This document shows positions 1-6,813 of a stretch of 14,552 nucleotides of DNA, piece after piece. How positions within the stretch are numbered: the stretch's first letter is position 1; the number at the start of each line of letters is the position of its first letter. A model generated the notes under the pieces. That model had not been told where the DNA came from, made no database searches, and was given only the letters and a program-made list of their open reading frames with translations. Source of the DNA: Thiomargarita sp. (GTDB taxonomy: Bacteria > Pseudomonadota > Gammaproteobacteria > Beggiatoales > Beggiatoaceae); the NCBI GenBank assembly GCA_020721025.1, contig DYNO01000043.1, positions 5,134 through 19,685 on the forward strand, read 5' to 3'. The position numbers and the translations under genes are program-made.

Positions 1-2174
1 ACCTTGCCAAAATCAATGCGACTGACATTATCTTGAAGATATAGCCCGCCTTCAGACACTTCCAACTGTGATGTTCCAAGTGGCTTCGTTTGCCCCATCG
101 TACCAATGAAGCCCTTGATTTCAAAAATAAATGGATTTTGTCCGCTGTCATTGCTGTTAAATTGCAGTTTGCCACTGTATAAACCGGGCGTGATACCATC
201 TAATTGAATATCAAAAGCAATACTCGCTCCAGAAGTAATCGTGGTGGGCAAGATGCCATTTGCTCGAAATCCTATGGGGAATACCCAATTGGATAACATC
301 AAGTCAGCATTACTGATATTTTTAACCACAAAGATACGTGATAGTGATTGTCCCTGCATGGTTGAGCCAAAATCTATTTGTGTCAATGTATTACTGATGA
401 GCGTCGCACCATCCCACAATTCCATTTTAGAAATTTTATCGGTGGTGACTTGACCGGTGAGTGAGAAATTGTAGGGCGTTTCGTCGGAATCATCGTTGGA
501 AAAAGTCACGCTGCCGCGGTGAGTACCGACCGTTTGCCCGCTCAATTTCACAGTAAATGAAGCCGTAGCACCACTGGCTAACATGAGTGAAGACGCGCTG
601 ACGGTGCTGGCATTGCCCATATCGCTGACTAGGGTAAATGATCCGCTGCTGGTAAACGCATTGGGCGTGGTGGCACTGTTTTTAATTTGAATGGGGGAAA
701 TTAGGGTGAGCGGTGCATTACCTTGATTTTTGACAAAAAACGTTTTAGTGATATCGGTTCCCTGCGAAGTTACACCAAAATCAACATTACCATTGTTCGC
801 GATCACCACCTGACTTTCTTGTACCTCAATTTCTGGGCTGGACGGTGGGGCAGCGGGGTCACCCATGTAACGCACTAAGGCGAATTGTGATTCCGTGCTT
901 GAGCGGCTACTGCTCCCGGCGACCAAAATTCGACCATCGTTTTGTACAACCACTTGGGCGGCGGATTCGAGATTGGGGGGAGAAATTTCGGTTAATATTC
1001 TTCCGTTACTCCCAAAAAGCGCGTCGGGTATGCCCTCCGGCAACAATCGAGCCAATGCAAACAAGGACATTCCCGGCGATTTGTCACCATAACCACTGAG
1101 TAAAATACTGCCATTGGATTGTATTGCCACACTGTAGGCGGTACTGTCAACGGCACCGAAACTCATTTTCACCTTACCTGTTCCACTAAAGCTATTGTCT
1201 AAATTACCATTTTGCAATAAACGCACCGCGGCGAAATTCTTATTCACGCCATTGTGGCTCATTCCCGCCGCTACAATACGCCCATCCGGTTGCAATGCCA
1301 ATGAGTAAATCACTCCGCCGTTACTATCCGCAGCCAACATCACTGTCCCATTGCTGCCAAAGTTATTGTCTAATGTGCCATTGGAATGGTAACGCACCAC
1401 GGCGAAATCATCGTATTTACCATTGAAACTGCTCCCGCCAACTATAATTTTGCCATCGGATTGTATCATCATATCCTGCGCTTCATCTCGTCCGGTACTG
1501 AGCGAAGTCACCACCTTGCCTCCCCTGCCGAATCCTGTGTCTAAACTCCCATCTTGATTGTAACGCGCCAGCGTGATGTCCAGATTGGTGGAGGAACTTT
1601 CACTGCTTCCTGCGACCACAATTTTGCCATCGGGTTGAATCAACAACGCATTTGCATACGCCGGTTTACCTATCGGTGCCATCGGAGTGAAAACTTTTCC
1701 TGTGCCTGCAAAACTGGAATCGAAATTTCCATCGTTGAGCAACCGGGCGACGATAAATTCCCCCGTGTTTGCTAACTCCTCAGCCACAATCACGATTTTG
1801 CCATCAGATTGCAATGCCACATCGTTTGCCAACGTACCGGTTTTCACGGTTGCAGTGACCATTCCATTTTTCGCACTGCCAAAACTCGTGTCTAATTTCC
1901 CGTCAGGCAAATACCGCAGTACCGCCATTGCTGTTTGTCCAGAGGCACTCATGCCCTGACCGACTGCGATAATTTTGTTATCTGGTTGAAGTGCAACGGA
2001 ATAAATGACGCTATGATTGCCAACTGCACTTAATACTTTGCCGCCCGTGCCAAAACTGAGATCGAGATCAGTCGGGGCACTGTATGCCATGTTTGGTAGA
2101 ACGATGCCGGCTAACCAGATCAATTGCCAACATAGCTTGCGTAGCAATAATTCAATTATGTTAAAATGTGACAT
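1..2174 (-). CDS. Exported delta-60 repeat protein with choice-of-anchor-D-like domains (3' end off the window)
   Basis: The frame is open from the start codon to the window edge (724 codons seen), so the C-terminus is missing. ATG at 2174 is chosen over ATG at 2180 because AGAGGTGA (2181-2188) lies six bases upstream. Residues 1 to about 33 form a signal peptide: LLLRK, a hydrophobic stretch, then NMAYSA. Residues about 37-437 contain seven copies of a delta-60-type unit, with the pattern LDxSFGxxGKV, then QPDGKIVVAG, then ARYxxDG. Seven such units would suit a seven-bladed beta-propeller (inference). From about residue 448 two immunoglobulin-like units of the choice-of-anchor-D type follow (ending TGQV and EIKGFIG), and a third starts near residue 712. 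The protein is probably secreted or surface-exposed, and proteins of this build often end in a sorting or anchor signal, which would lie outside the window. No enzymatic motif is visible and the function is unknown. Confidence 0.85.
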   Translation of the reverse strand, partial: MSHFNIIELLLRKLCWQLIWLAGIVLPNMAYSAPTDLDLSFGTGGKVLSAVGNHSVIYSVALQPDNKIIAVGQGMSASGQTAMAVLRYLPDGKLDTSFGSAKNGMVTATVKTGTLANDVALQSDGKIVIVAEELANTGEFIVARLLNDGNFDSSFAGTGKVFTPMAPIGKPAYANALLIQPDGKIVVAGSSESSSTNLDITLARYNQDGSLDTGFGRGGKVVTSLSTGRDEAQDMMIQSDGKIIVGGSSFNGKYDDFAVVRYHSNGTLDNNFGSNGTVMLAADSNGGVIYSLALQPDGRIVAAGMSHNGVNKNFAAVRLLQNGNLDNSFSGTGKVKMSFGAVDSTAYSVAIQSNGSILLSGYGDKSPGMSLFALARLLPEGIPDALFGSNGRILTEISPPNLESAAQVVVQNDGRILVAGSSSRSSTESQFALVRYMGDPAAPPSSPEIEVQESQVVIANNGNVDFGVTSQGTDITKTFFVKNQGNAPLTLISPIQIKNSATTPNAFTSSGSFTLVSDMGNASTVSASSLMLASGATASFTVKLSGQTVGTHRGSVTFSNDDSDETPYNFSLTGQVTTDKISKMELWDGATLISNTLTQIDFGSTMQGQSLSRIFVVKNISNADLMLSNWVFPIGFRANGILPTTITSGASIAFDIQLDGITPGLYSGKLQFNSNDSGQNPFIFEIKGFIGTMGQTKPLGTSQLEVSEGGLYLQDNVSRIDFGK

Positions 2175-2213
2175 ATTCATTCACCTCTTTAAAATTGAGA
2201 AATACTTAGCACA

Positions 2214-2249
2214 AGTATAGTATAAGTTGCTTAAAAAGTCTCTACTCAA
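2214..2249 (-). promoter_or_regulatory. Candidate promoter for the delta-60 gene
   Basis: Read on the minus strand, TTGAGT (2244-2249) stands 19 bases before TATACT (2219-2224), and a second TATACT (2214-2219) overlaps it. The spacer is longer than ideal, so this is a weak call. It lies 40-75 bases upstream of the chosen start codon. Confidence 0.3.
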
Positions 2250-2274
2250 AGATAAATAAGTATTAATAGTCATT

Positions 2275-2299
2275 TTGTGCAATACAAAGTGTATTACAA
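2275..2299. repeat. Imperfect dyad in the upstream region, possible operator
   Basis: TTGTGCAATAC and GTATTACAA form an inverted repeat around the centre AAAGT; the inner AATAC/GTATT is perfect. It lies about 25 bases upstream of the candidate -35 of the delta-60 gene and before a doubtful rightward small ORF. Either an operator or chance in AT-rich DNA would explain it. Confidence 0.22.
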
Positions 2300-2332
2300 G
2301 AGTTTTTTGCTATGTTAATTGTGAAGGTGTGA

Positions 2333-2488
2333 GTGGAATCCATTGATAAATCAGGAATCTTTTCCCAGCAGGAGCGATGTTTTTATTGTGATGCGGATTT
2401 TAGAGCGATTGATTGCTTGAGAATGATGCAGAAATCGGGCAACGCTGGGAATTTGGCAGATGCCCGGCGGGTTCGCATGTTGGGCTAA
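2333..2488 (+). CDS. Doubtful small ORF, 51 aa, with a CFYC motif
   Basis: GTG at 2333 follows GAAGG by five bases and opens a 51-codon frame ending in TAA. The peptide contains RCFYCDADFRAIDCLRMM and ends in a basic stretch (ADARRVRMLG). The CxxC pair plus a further Cys could suggest a zinc-knuckle fragment. No family is recognised. It lies in the 535-base spacer between the delta-60 gene and the HNH gene, runs opposite to both, and overlaps the end of an antisense ORF by four bases. It could be a gene remnant or chance. Confidence 0.2.
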   Translation: MESIDKSGIFSQQERCFYCDADFRAIDCLRMMQKSGNAGNLADARRVRMLG

Positions 2489-2598
2489 TTTAGCCAAGAA
2501 TTGAGGGTTGTCATCAAATTAGTGAGGTGGTCACGCACCCATTGCGTCGTTTCACTGCTGTCTCGTAAATAGGTCAGTGAATTCATCAAGTTGCCCAT
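2485..2598 (-). other. Short leftward ORF, possible gene remnant (37 aa)
   Basis: The frame opens at ATG 2598 and ends in TAG at 2485-2487. It stays open further upstream through FKNWDR and into the palindromic repeat at 2645-2690. The peptide is amphipathic (SLTYLRDSSETTQWVRD, then NLMTTLNSWLN) and looks more protein-like than random, but no family is recognised and there is no clear ribosome site. It is most likely the 3' remnant of a lost gene. Confidence 0.15.
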
Positions 2599-2644
2599 TC
2601 TGTCCCAATTTTTGAAGTCAATTAACTTCGGACAGTTTACTCGT

Positions 2645-2690
2645 GACGCGGGCGCGTCTGGACTGCATTCCCACGCCGGCGCACGGAAAC
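2645..2690. repeat. Two short palindromes, REP-like
   Basis: GACGCG-GG-CGCGTC (2645-2658) is a perfect inverted repeat. It is followed by a degenerate GC-rich palindrome (about 2668-2688) beginning TTCCCACGCCGG and ending CACGGAA, then ACGAGAAAAAACGAG. The second resembles a widespread REP type with TTCCCACGC/GCGTGGGAA arms, here with several mismatches in the right arm. It lies about 20 bases past the HNH stop codon on the minus strand, where it could stabilise or end that transcript, although no clear U-run follows. Confidence 0.4.
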
Positions 2691-2709
2691 GAGAAAAAAC
2701 GAGATAAAT

Positions 2710-2985
2710 TCATAATATGTTGCTCTTCAATATATTACAGCCACTACACAAAAGCTGTAGATTTTCCCAATCAGTTAAGCCCCCCTTCGTCCATGGAATA
2801 ATATGATCTGCTTGAAGGGTTTTGAGTTCTTTCCGTCCTCTCAAAATTTTTTTACATATCGGACAAACAACGCCTCCCATAGCTTCATCATATAGCTCAC
2901 GAATAGCTGCGTCTTTCCAACTGGCAGGAAATATTCTCACTGAGGGGGATACTTTCTCCAAGTTTTCAGGCAGTTGGCTGTTCAT
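2710..2985 (-). CDS. HNH endonuclease, partner of the upstream DUF262 gene
   Basis: A 91-residue protein with one HNH (McrA-like) domain. C41xxC44 and C80xxC83 form the likely structural zinc site. D60-H61 carries the first catalytic His, N75 follows in DWENLQ, and the last part is CNILKS. The frame stays open upstream to an ATG at 3054, but ATG at 2985 is chosen for two reasons. It overlaps the TGA of the DUF262 gene as ATGA, and AGGAAA lies just upstream. HNH enzymes cut DNA with a metal ion. The tight coupling suggests the two products act together, with DUF262 as the regulatory or NTP-sensing part and this protein as the nuclease. GmrSD fuses DUF262 to a DUF1524 nuclease; here the nuclease is a separate, shorter classic HNH. 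The defence role is inferred from the family. Confidence 0.88.
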   Translation of the reverse strand: MNSQLPENLEKVSPSVRIFPASWKDAAIRELYDEAMGGVVCPICKKILRGRKELKTLQADHIIPWTKGGLTDWENLQLLCSGCNILKSNIL

Positions 2986-4229
2986 TGAATAATTTTCCTG
3001 ACGATCCCCTTCACTGCCACGAATTGCTCTTTGTAACCTTTCCCTCCTTCCCAACGCCCCTTACTTTGAGGATAGTTCACTCCAAGCTGGCTTGCGACTT
3101 TCGATGGTTGCCGTATAAATTCAGCAATATCTGTCCATTGTTGACGGTTGAGCGTAGAAACATCACAAGAAAGGGAATAGGCAGTTCCAATGACAGCACT
3201 TAATCCTCTGTGTTTTGTAACGGGGGTGTTTACCGCTTTACTTCCAAGAATAGCAGCCACCCATTTTTGAAAGTAAGGAAAGAAATGATTGCTCATCTCG
3301 TCATAAGTCATTAAAACAGGCACTTCTTGTTTGTGTTCATCTTGATCTTGATAACGAAGTTGGGCGCAACATACGTCCAGAGCTCCATCCATAGAATTAT
3401 TAAACCGGCAATTTAGCGTCCGAAGAGCCCCCTCATTTTTTAAAAGGTCGTGCATCTTATCATATTGTGCTGCGACTACTGACCATAAAAAAGCCTCTGA
3501 CGCTTTTTGACCTTTTGCGAGTGCCTTGTCTTTCCACCAATCTTCCCAACAACCTTTAGCAGGATCAATCCAAGGATATTGTATGTTGAATTCTTTTTCT
3601 GCATGAGACAGGAAACGTTTTGACCCAGCAGTATCAAGGTCAAAAACCCCGACTAATCGGATAAAAGCCAATGAGGGTGATTTTTCACCATAGTAAGTAA
3701 GTCGAATATCTTGTCCGCTGAGAGGGGTACCGCCTTGATTAATACGACGGAACACTTCAAGTCTCATTTCACTTATGTTTCTTAGTTTTATGACTGCTAA
3801 ACGATACTTGTTGAAAGCTTGCTGGTAAGGTCGTGGCAACTCTCTAAAATATTTGCCGGCATAGTGGGCACTCCGAGAGGATAAATAAGAGGCTTCGTCA
3901 CTTGCTGACATCGCAAACTCACCGTTATAAAAGCTGGCTAACGTAGTCAATCGTTGCTGCCCATCAATTACATAGTTAACTTCAATTACTCCTCCCTCCA
4001 TATCTTCAAAAGCGACTTCAAAAAAGAAAGCCGGGATGGAAAGATTGTTGATGACAGATTCTACCAGAAGAGATTTAGTTGTGGTATCCCACTGGTCGCT
4101 ATCCCTTTGATAATCTGGAATCTTAAGTATTCCCTCTTCGAGCTCACGTAGTGCAATCTCTACATATGTGGATTCTGCGGTGCTAGATTCTGGGAGAAGT
4201 GGTTTGATGTCTTTTGGTTGTTCAGTCAT
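2982..4229 (-). CDS. DUF262 domain protein (GmrS-like), probable defence component
   Basis: A 415-residue protein. The DUF262 hallmarks are present: IPDYQRD (37-43), VIDGQQRLTTL (87-97) with the DGQQR core, and the FRRINQGGTPLSGQDIR box (160-176). The family has a ParB/Srx-like fold that in GmrSD and BrxU-type enzymes binds and hydrolyses nucleotides and controls a nuclease part. No nuclease domain follows in this chain; the HNH nuclease is the next gene, joined by a 4-base ATGA overlap. The start ATG has GGAG seven bases upstream. A possible -10 (TATACT, 4274-4279) lacks a good -35. The pair has no other restriction or modification gene within several kb on either side. Restriction of modified DNA, phage defence or a domesticated role are all possible. 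Confidence 0.9.
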   Translation of the reverse strand: MTEQPKDIKPLLPESSTAESTYVEIALRELEEGILKIPDYQRDSDQWDTTTKSLLVESVINNLSIPAFFFEVAFEDMEGGVIEVNYVIDGQQRLTTLASFYNGEFAMSASDEASYLSSRSAHYAGKYFRELPRPYQQAFNKYRLAVIKLRNISEMRLEVFRRINQGGTPLSGQDIRLTYYGEKSPSLAFIRLVGVFDLDTAGSKRFLSHAEKEFNIQYPWIDPAKGCWEDWWKDKALAKGQKASEAFLWSVVAAQYDKMHDLLKNEGALRTLNCRFNNSMDGALDVCCAQLRYQDQDEHKQEVPVLMTYDEMSNHFFPYFQKWVAAILGSKAVNTPVTKHRGLSAVIGTAYSLSCDVSTLNRQQWTDIAEFIRQPSKVASQLGVNYPQSKGRWEGGKGYKEQFVAVKGIVRKIIQ

Positions 4230-4423
4230 GGTATAACTCCATTATTTTATTAGAAATATATAAAAATGATAAAAGTATATGCTGTAGCAGCTAGCAGATT
4301 CACACCCATAAATACCGTTAATAATTATGAGTATAATTATAAAATATTATTGGATAAATCACAATAGACTATATTCAGTAGCCAGTAATTTTTATTCTGA
4401 ACTAAGGATATTGGTTAAGCTCG

Positions 4424-4569
4424 TTACCAAGTTCAGAGGCTGTAAAAGAACTCCCAAAATTGACAATTTTTGACTTGTAAGTTGTTGATTTTACTAACAG
4501 AAAATCCAAAAAATGAGGTTCTTTTACAGCCTCTCAACTTGGTAATGAATGTGTTACAAGCTCCGCTTG
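4424..4569. repeat. Palindromic repeat split by a small insertion, plus an adjacent hairpin
   Basis: TTACCAAGTT (4424-4433) and AACTTGGTAA (right-hand part 4537-4545) become a perfect 10-bp-arm palindrome around a single C once the 98-bp element and one TCA copy are removed. A second perfect hairpin CAAGC-TCC-GCTTG follows at 4557-4569. The left arm and its flank recur at 11122-11139, which shows a dispersed repeat family. Confidence 0.65.
4436..4533. mobile_element. 98-bp MITE-like element with 16-bp TIRs and TCA target duplication
   Basis: The ends are perfect 16-bp inverted repeats: GAGGCTGTAAAAGAAC (4436-4451) and its complement (4518-4533). TCA flanks both sides (4433-4435 and 4534-4536), matching a 3-bp target duplication. 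The AT-rich interior cannot encode a transposase, so the element must be moved by an enzyme encoded elsewhere. A 3-bp TNA-type duplication is known for some IS5-family subgroups; assigning this element to them is inference. No parent IS with these ends lies in the window. Confidence 0.7.
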
Positions 4570-4704
4570 ACGAATTTTAAACATCACGAAGCAAAGCTTT
4601 TTGGCAGGCATTACCAAAATGTCAAACCGGTTCTATAAAGCGAATCTGTTGTCGGATCGTAATTGAGTTTCATGCTTTAAAAGGTATCCATAGGATATCT
4701 GAAT

Positions 4705-4800
4705 CAGAATTGACAGAATTCAAGAATTTCCAGAATGAAAACCAAATGAGATGCTGAAAATAAGTAAGTTATTGCCGTTATTCTGAAAATTCTAATTCAA
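4705..4800. repeat. Short-period AGAAT array with inverted counterparts
   Basis: NAGAAT occurs at 4705, 4714, 4722 and 4731, with 8-9 base spacing. The complementary ATTCT/ATTCA occurs at 4780, 4789 and 4795. The two groups face each other across about 45 bases and could pair imperfectly. It looks like a degenerate dispersed repeat of the 'CAG(G/A)ATT' type and lies in the gene-free region downstream of the MoxR gene. Confidence 0.4.
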
Positions 4801-4803
4801 CTG

Positions 4804-4885
4804 TGTAGGGTACATAAACGCAGTGTCATACATCAAAATGATTTGAAATGCAAAGGTGTATGACGCTTTGCTTATACACCCTACA
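4804..4885. repeat. Large inverted repeat (two 31-base arms), REP/terminator-like
   Basis: The left arm 4804-4834 (starts TGTAGGGTACATAAACG) and the right arm 4855-4885 (ends CTTATACACCCTACA) are complementary at about 23 of 31 positions across a 20-base loop. The right arm is itself a hairpin, with GGTGTAT and ATACACC as perfect 7-bp arms. The TGTAGGGT...ACCC consensus resembles a dispersed bacterial repeat family. It begins about 40 bases beyond the MoxR stop codon on the minus strand, so it could protect or terminate that transcript; no strong U-tract follows. Confidence 0.55.
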
Positions 4886-4925
4886 AGTTTTACGAGAAAG
4901 TTAATTAAATCAACCAATTATTTAG

Positions 4926-5909
4926 TTACACCGGAACAGGAACAGTCCGCAAGATTTCTTCCACGATAAATTGCGCGTGCGTGCCTGAAAAATGCGCTTG
5001 AGAATCAATTTTCATCCGATGGGCAATGACAGAAATCGCGATTTCTTGAATGTGTTCTGGAGTAACGAAATTCATCCCATCGAATAACGCAAGTGCTTGA
5101 GAAACTTTCATTAAAGTCATTGATGCCCGCGGACTTGCCCCCATTTGCACCCCTGTTTTATGCCGAGTCGCTCGAACCAATTCGACAATGTAACGCTTTA
5201 ATTCTTCACTGAGATGAACCGCTTGAGCCGTTTCTCGCAGTAAAATAATATCTTCTCGCGTGGCACAAGGCACAATGGCGGGCGGTTGCGAAGTCTGATG
5301 CTGCGTTAAAATCGCGACCTCTTGCTCCAACGTCACATAACCCAAACTAAAACGCATCGCGAACCGATCCATTTGTGCTTCTGGGAGCGGATAAGTGCCA
5401 TGAAATTCAATCGGATTCTCTGTCGCAATCACAAAAAACGAGTCGCCCAAGGGATAACGAGTGCCATCAATACTGACCTGTTTTTCGCCCATCGCTTCTA
5501 ACAATGCCGATTGGGTGCGGGGAGAAGCACGATTGATTTCGTCCGCCAACAAAATGTCGGTAAACAGGGGCCCGCGATGAAAGTGAAAACTGTGATCGCG
5601 CGGGTCAAACACCGATACACCCAAAATATCAGAAGGCAATAAATCGGGCGTAAATTGAATGCGTTGAAAATCGGCTTGTAACGAGAGGGCAAGCATTTTG
5701 GCAAGCGTGGTTTTACCGGTGCCGGGCAAATCTTCCAACAACACATGTCCGCCACTGGCAAATGCAGCAAGCAATTTACGGATAGAATGATGTTGTCCTT
5801 GAATAACCTGTTCAAGATTGGTTGCCAGTCGTTGAAAAACAGCCAAGGCGGTGTCGAAATGTTGCATGAGATTTGTATTAAGTGGCAACAAAGAGAATGG
5901 ATTGTTCAT
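4926..5909 (-). CDS. MoxR-family AAA+ ATPase
   Basis: A 327-residue protein of normal MoxR length. Walker A is GTGKTT (63-68), Walker B ILLADEINRA (119-128), sensor 1 ATENP (162-166), with DRF (181-183) as the likely arginine-finger region and GASPRA (257-262) as sensor 2 in the C-terminal lid. MoxR proteins are cytoplasmic hexameric chaperone-like ATPases that help metal insertion or complex assembly, usually with a VWA-domain or DUF58 partner encoded alongside. No such partner is seen here: downstream is 700 bases of repeats and upstream is a hydrolase gene. The start ATG has AGGA eight bases upstream (GGATTTGGACAATG). The target cannot be inferred from this context. Confidence 0.93.
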   Translation of the reverse strand: MNNPFSLLPLNTNLMQHFDTALAVFQRLATNLEQVIQGQHHSIRKLLAAFASGGHVLLEDLPGTGKTTLAKMLALSLQADFQRIQFTPDLLPSDILGVSVFDPRDHSFHFHRGPLFTDILLADEINRASPRTQSALLEAMGEKQVSIDGTRYPLGDSFFVIATENPIEFHGTYPLPEAQMDRFAMRFSLGYVTLEQEVAILTQHQTSQPPAIVPCATREDIILLRETAQAVHLSEELKRYIVELVRATRHKTGVQMGASPRASMTLMKVSQALALFDGMNFVTPEHIQEIAISVIAHRMKIDSQAHFSGTHAQFIVEEILRTVPVPV

Positions 5910-6126
5910 TGTCCAAATCCTAATTCATTCAATTCGCACGATTGTTCGATAATGAAAATTAAGATTTAAACAATTACTAGGTTTATTTAGCGTTCAACGA
6001 GTGGATTGAGGCACGATGCCGCTCAAATATAACCACTTGATTTTAAAAAACTTGAATAATTTCACCGGTCAAATCATCAGGCACATGCGCGTCCAAGATT
6101 TCAAAATATTTCAAGGTACAATCGAC

Positions 6127-6774
6127 TTAATGGAAGTATTTTTCCAAAAATTTGACCGTTTTATGCCAAGTATCTTCGGCTGCGTCATTATCATGTCGAA
6201 TATTTTCCGAGTTTGCAAAACCATGATCGGCATCGTAACTGTAACATTCTGCAACTTTTTCCGCTTCTGCCAAGGCATGTTCTAACGCAGCTTGCTTATC
6301 GGGCCAAGTTTTCTCAGTTTCAGAAAAAAATGCCAAAGTAGGACAGTGTAACGCTCTCGCATTGTGTTTATCTAGGATAATTCGGCAATAAAAAATAATC
6401 AACGCATCCACCAACTCCGGGTGCATTAGGGTCAAATATTGTGCTTGCAATCCCCCAAATGACCAACCCAACACGGCAATTTTGCGCTCTGGAGCCTGTA
6501 GCGCGGTCAATGTAGCGGATAGTTTACGGTTAAGCACTTCTTGGTCAAGCGTCCGCATATATTCACTGGCTTCTCTGCCCGTCTTGGGTTGATAACCATT
6601 GAATAAATCCACCACCCATGCTTGATAACCGAGTTTGGCACATTGATTTGCCCAATCTTTATTGTAGTCTAATACGCCCCACCAATCATGAATGATTAAG
6701 ATAGCCTTCGTGGCATGTTCTTGACCAATTGTATAAATATCAAATACTTCGCCAGCAGAAGTTGTCAGTTCCAT
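6127..6774 (-). CDS. Dienelactone hydrolase family alpha/beta hydrolase
   Basis: A 215-residue single-domain alpha/beta hydrolase. The oxyanion-side motif IIHDWWGVLDYNKDWA (27-42) and the HGF end motif are typical of dienelactone hydrolases. The nucleophile elbow is GWSFGG (103-108) with Ser105 where classical DLH has Cys. H184 in DADHGFAN is the catalytic His. The acid is probably in FFSETEK (150-156), where E154 or E152 would replace the usual Asp. The substrate is unknown and a general esterase is likely. It starts 39 bases after the secretin stop, on the same strand, so the two may share a transcript. The ribosome site is weak (GAG about nine bases before ATG). After the TAA, the same frame stays open for 27 more codons. 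Confidence 0.88.
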   Translation of the reverse strand: MELTTSAGEVFDIYTIGQEHATKAILIIHDWWGVLDYNKDWANQCAKLGYQAWVVDLFNGYQPKTGREASEYMRTLDQEVLNRKLSATLTALQAPERKIAVLGWSFGGLQAQYLTLMHPELVDALIIFYCRIILDKHNARALHCPTLAFFSETEKTWPDKQAALEHALAEAEKVAECYSYDADHGFANSENIRHDNDAAEDTWHKTVKFLEKYFH

Positions 6775-6813
6775 CGATTCACGCTCAATTTTACGTTAAA
6801 ATTTTTAACCAGT

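Noticed and set aside
845..1959. Several rightward ORFs inside 241-2220
   Set aside because: They are antisense to the delta-60 frame, whose repeats are clear over the whole length.
2986..3054. Longer HNH start at 3054 (114 aa)
   Set aside because: It would overlap the DUF262 gene by 73 bases; the ATGA-overlap start at 2985 with AGGAAA upstream is better supported.
6795..6809. Palindrome GTTAAAATTTTTAAC between the secretin and DLH genes
   Set aside because: All A/T in the core and no GC stem, so it is a poor terminator; chance in AT-rich DNA.
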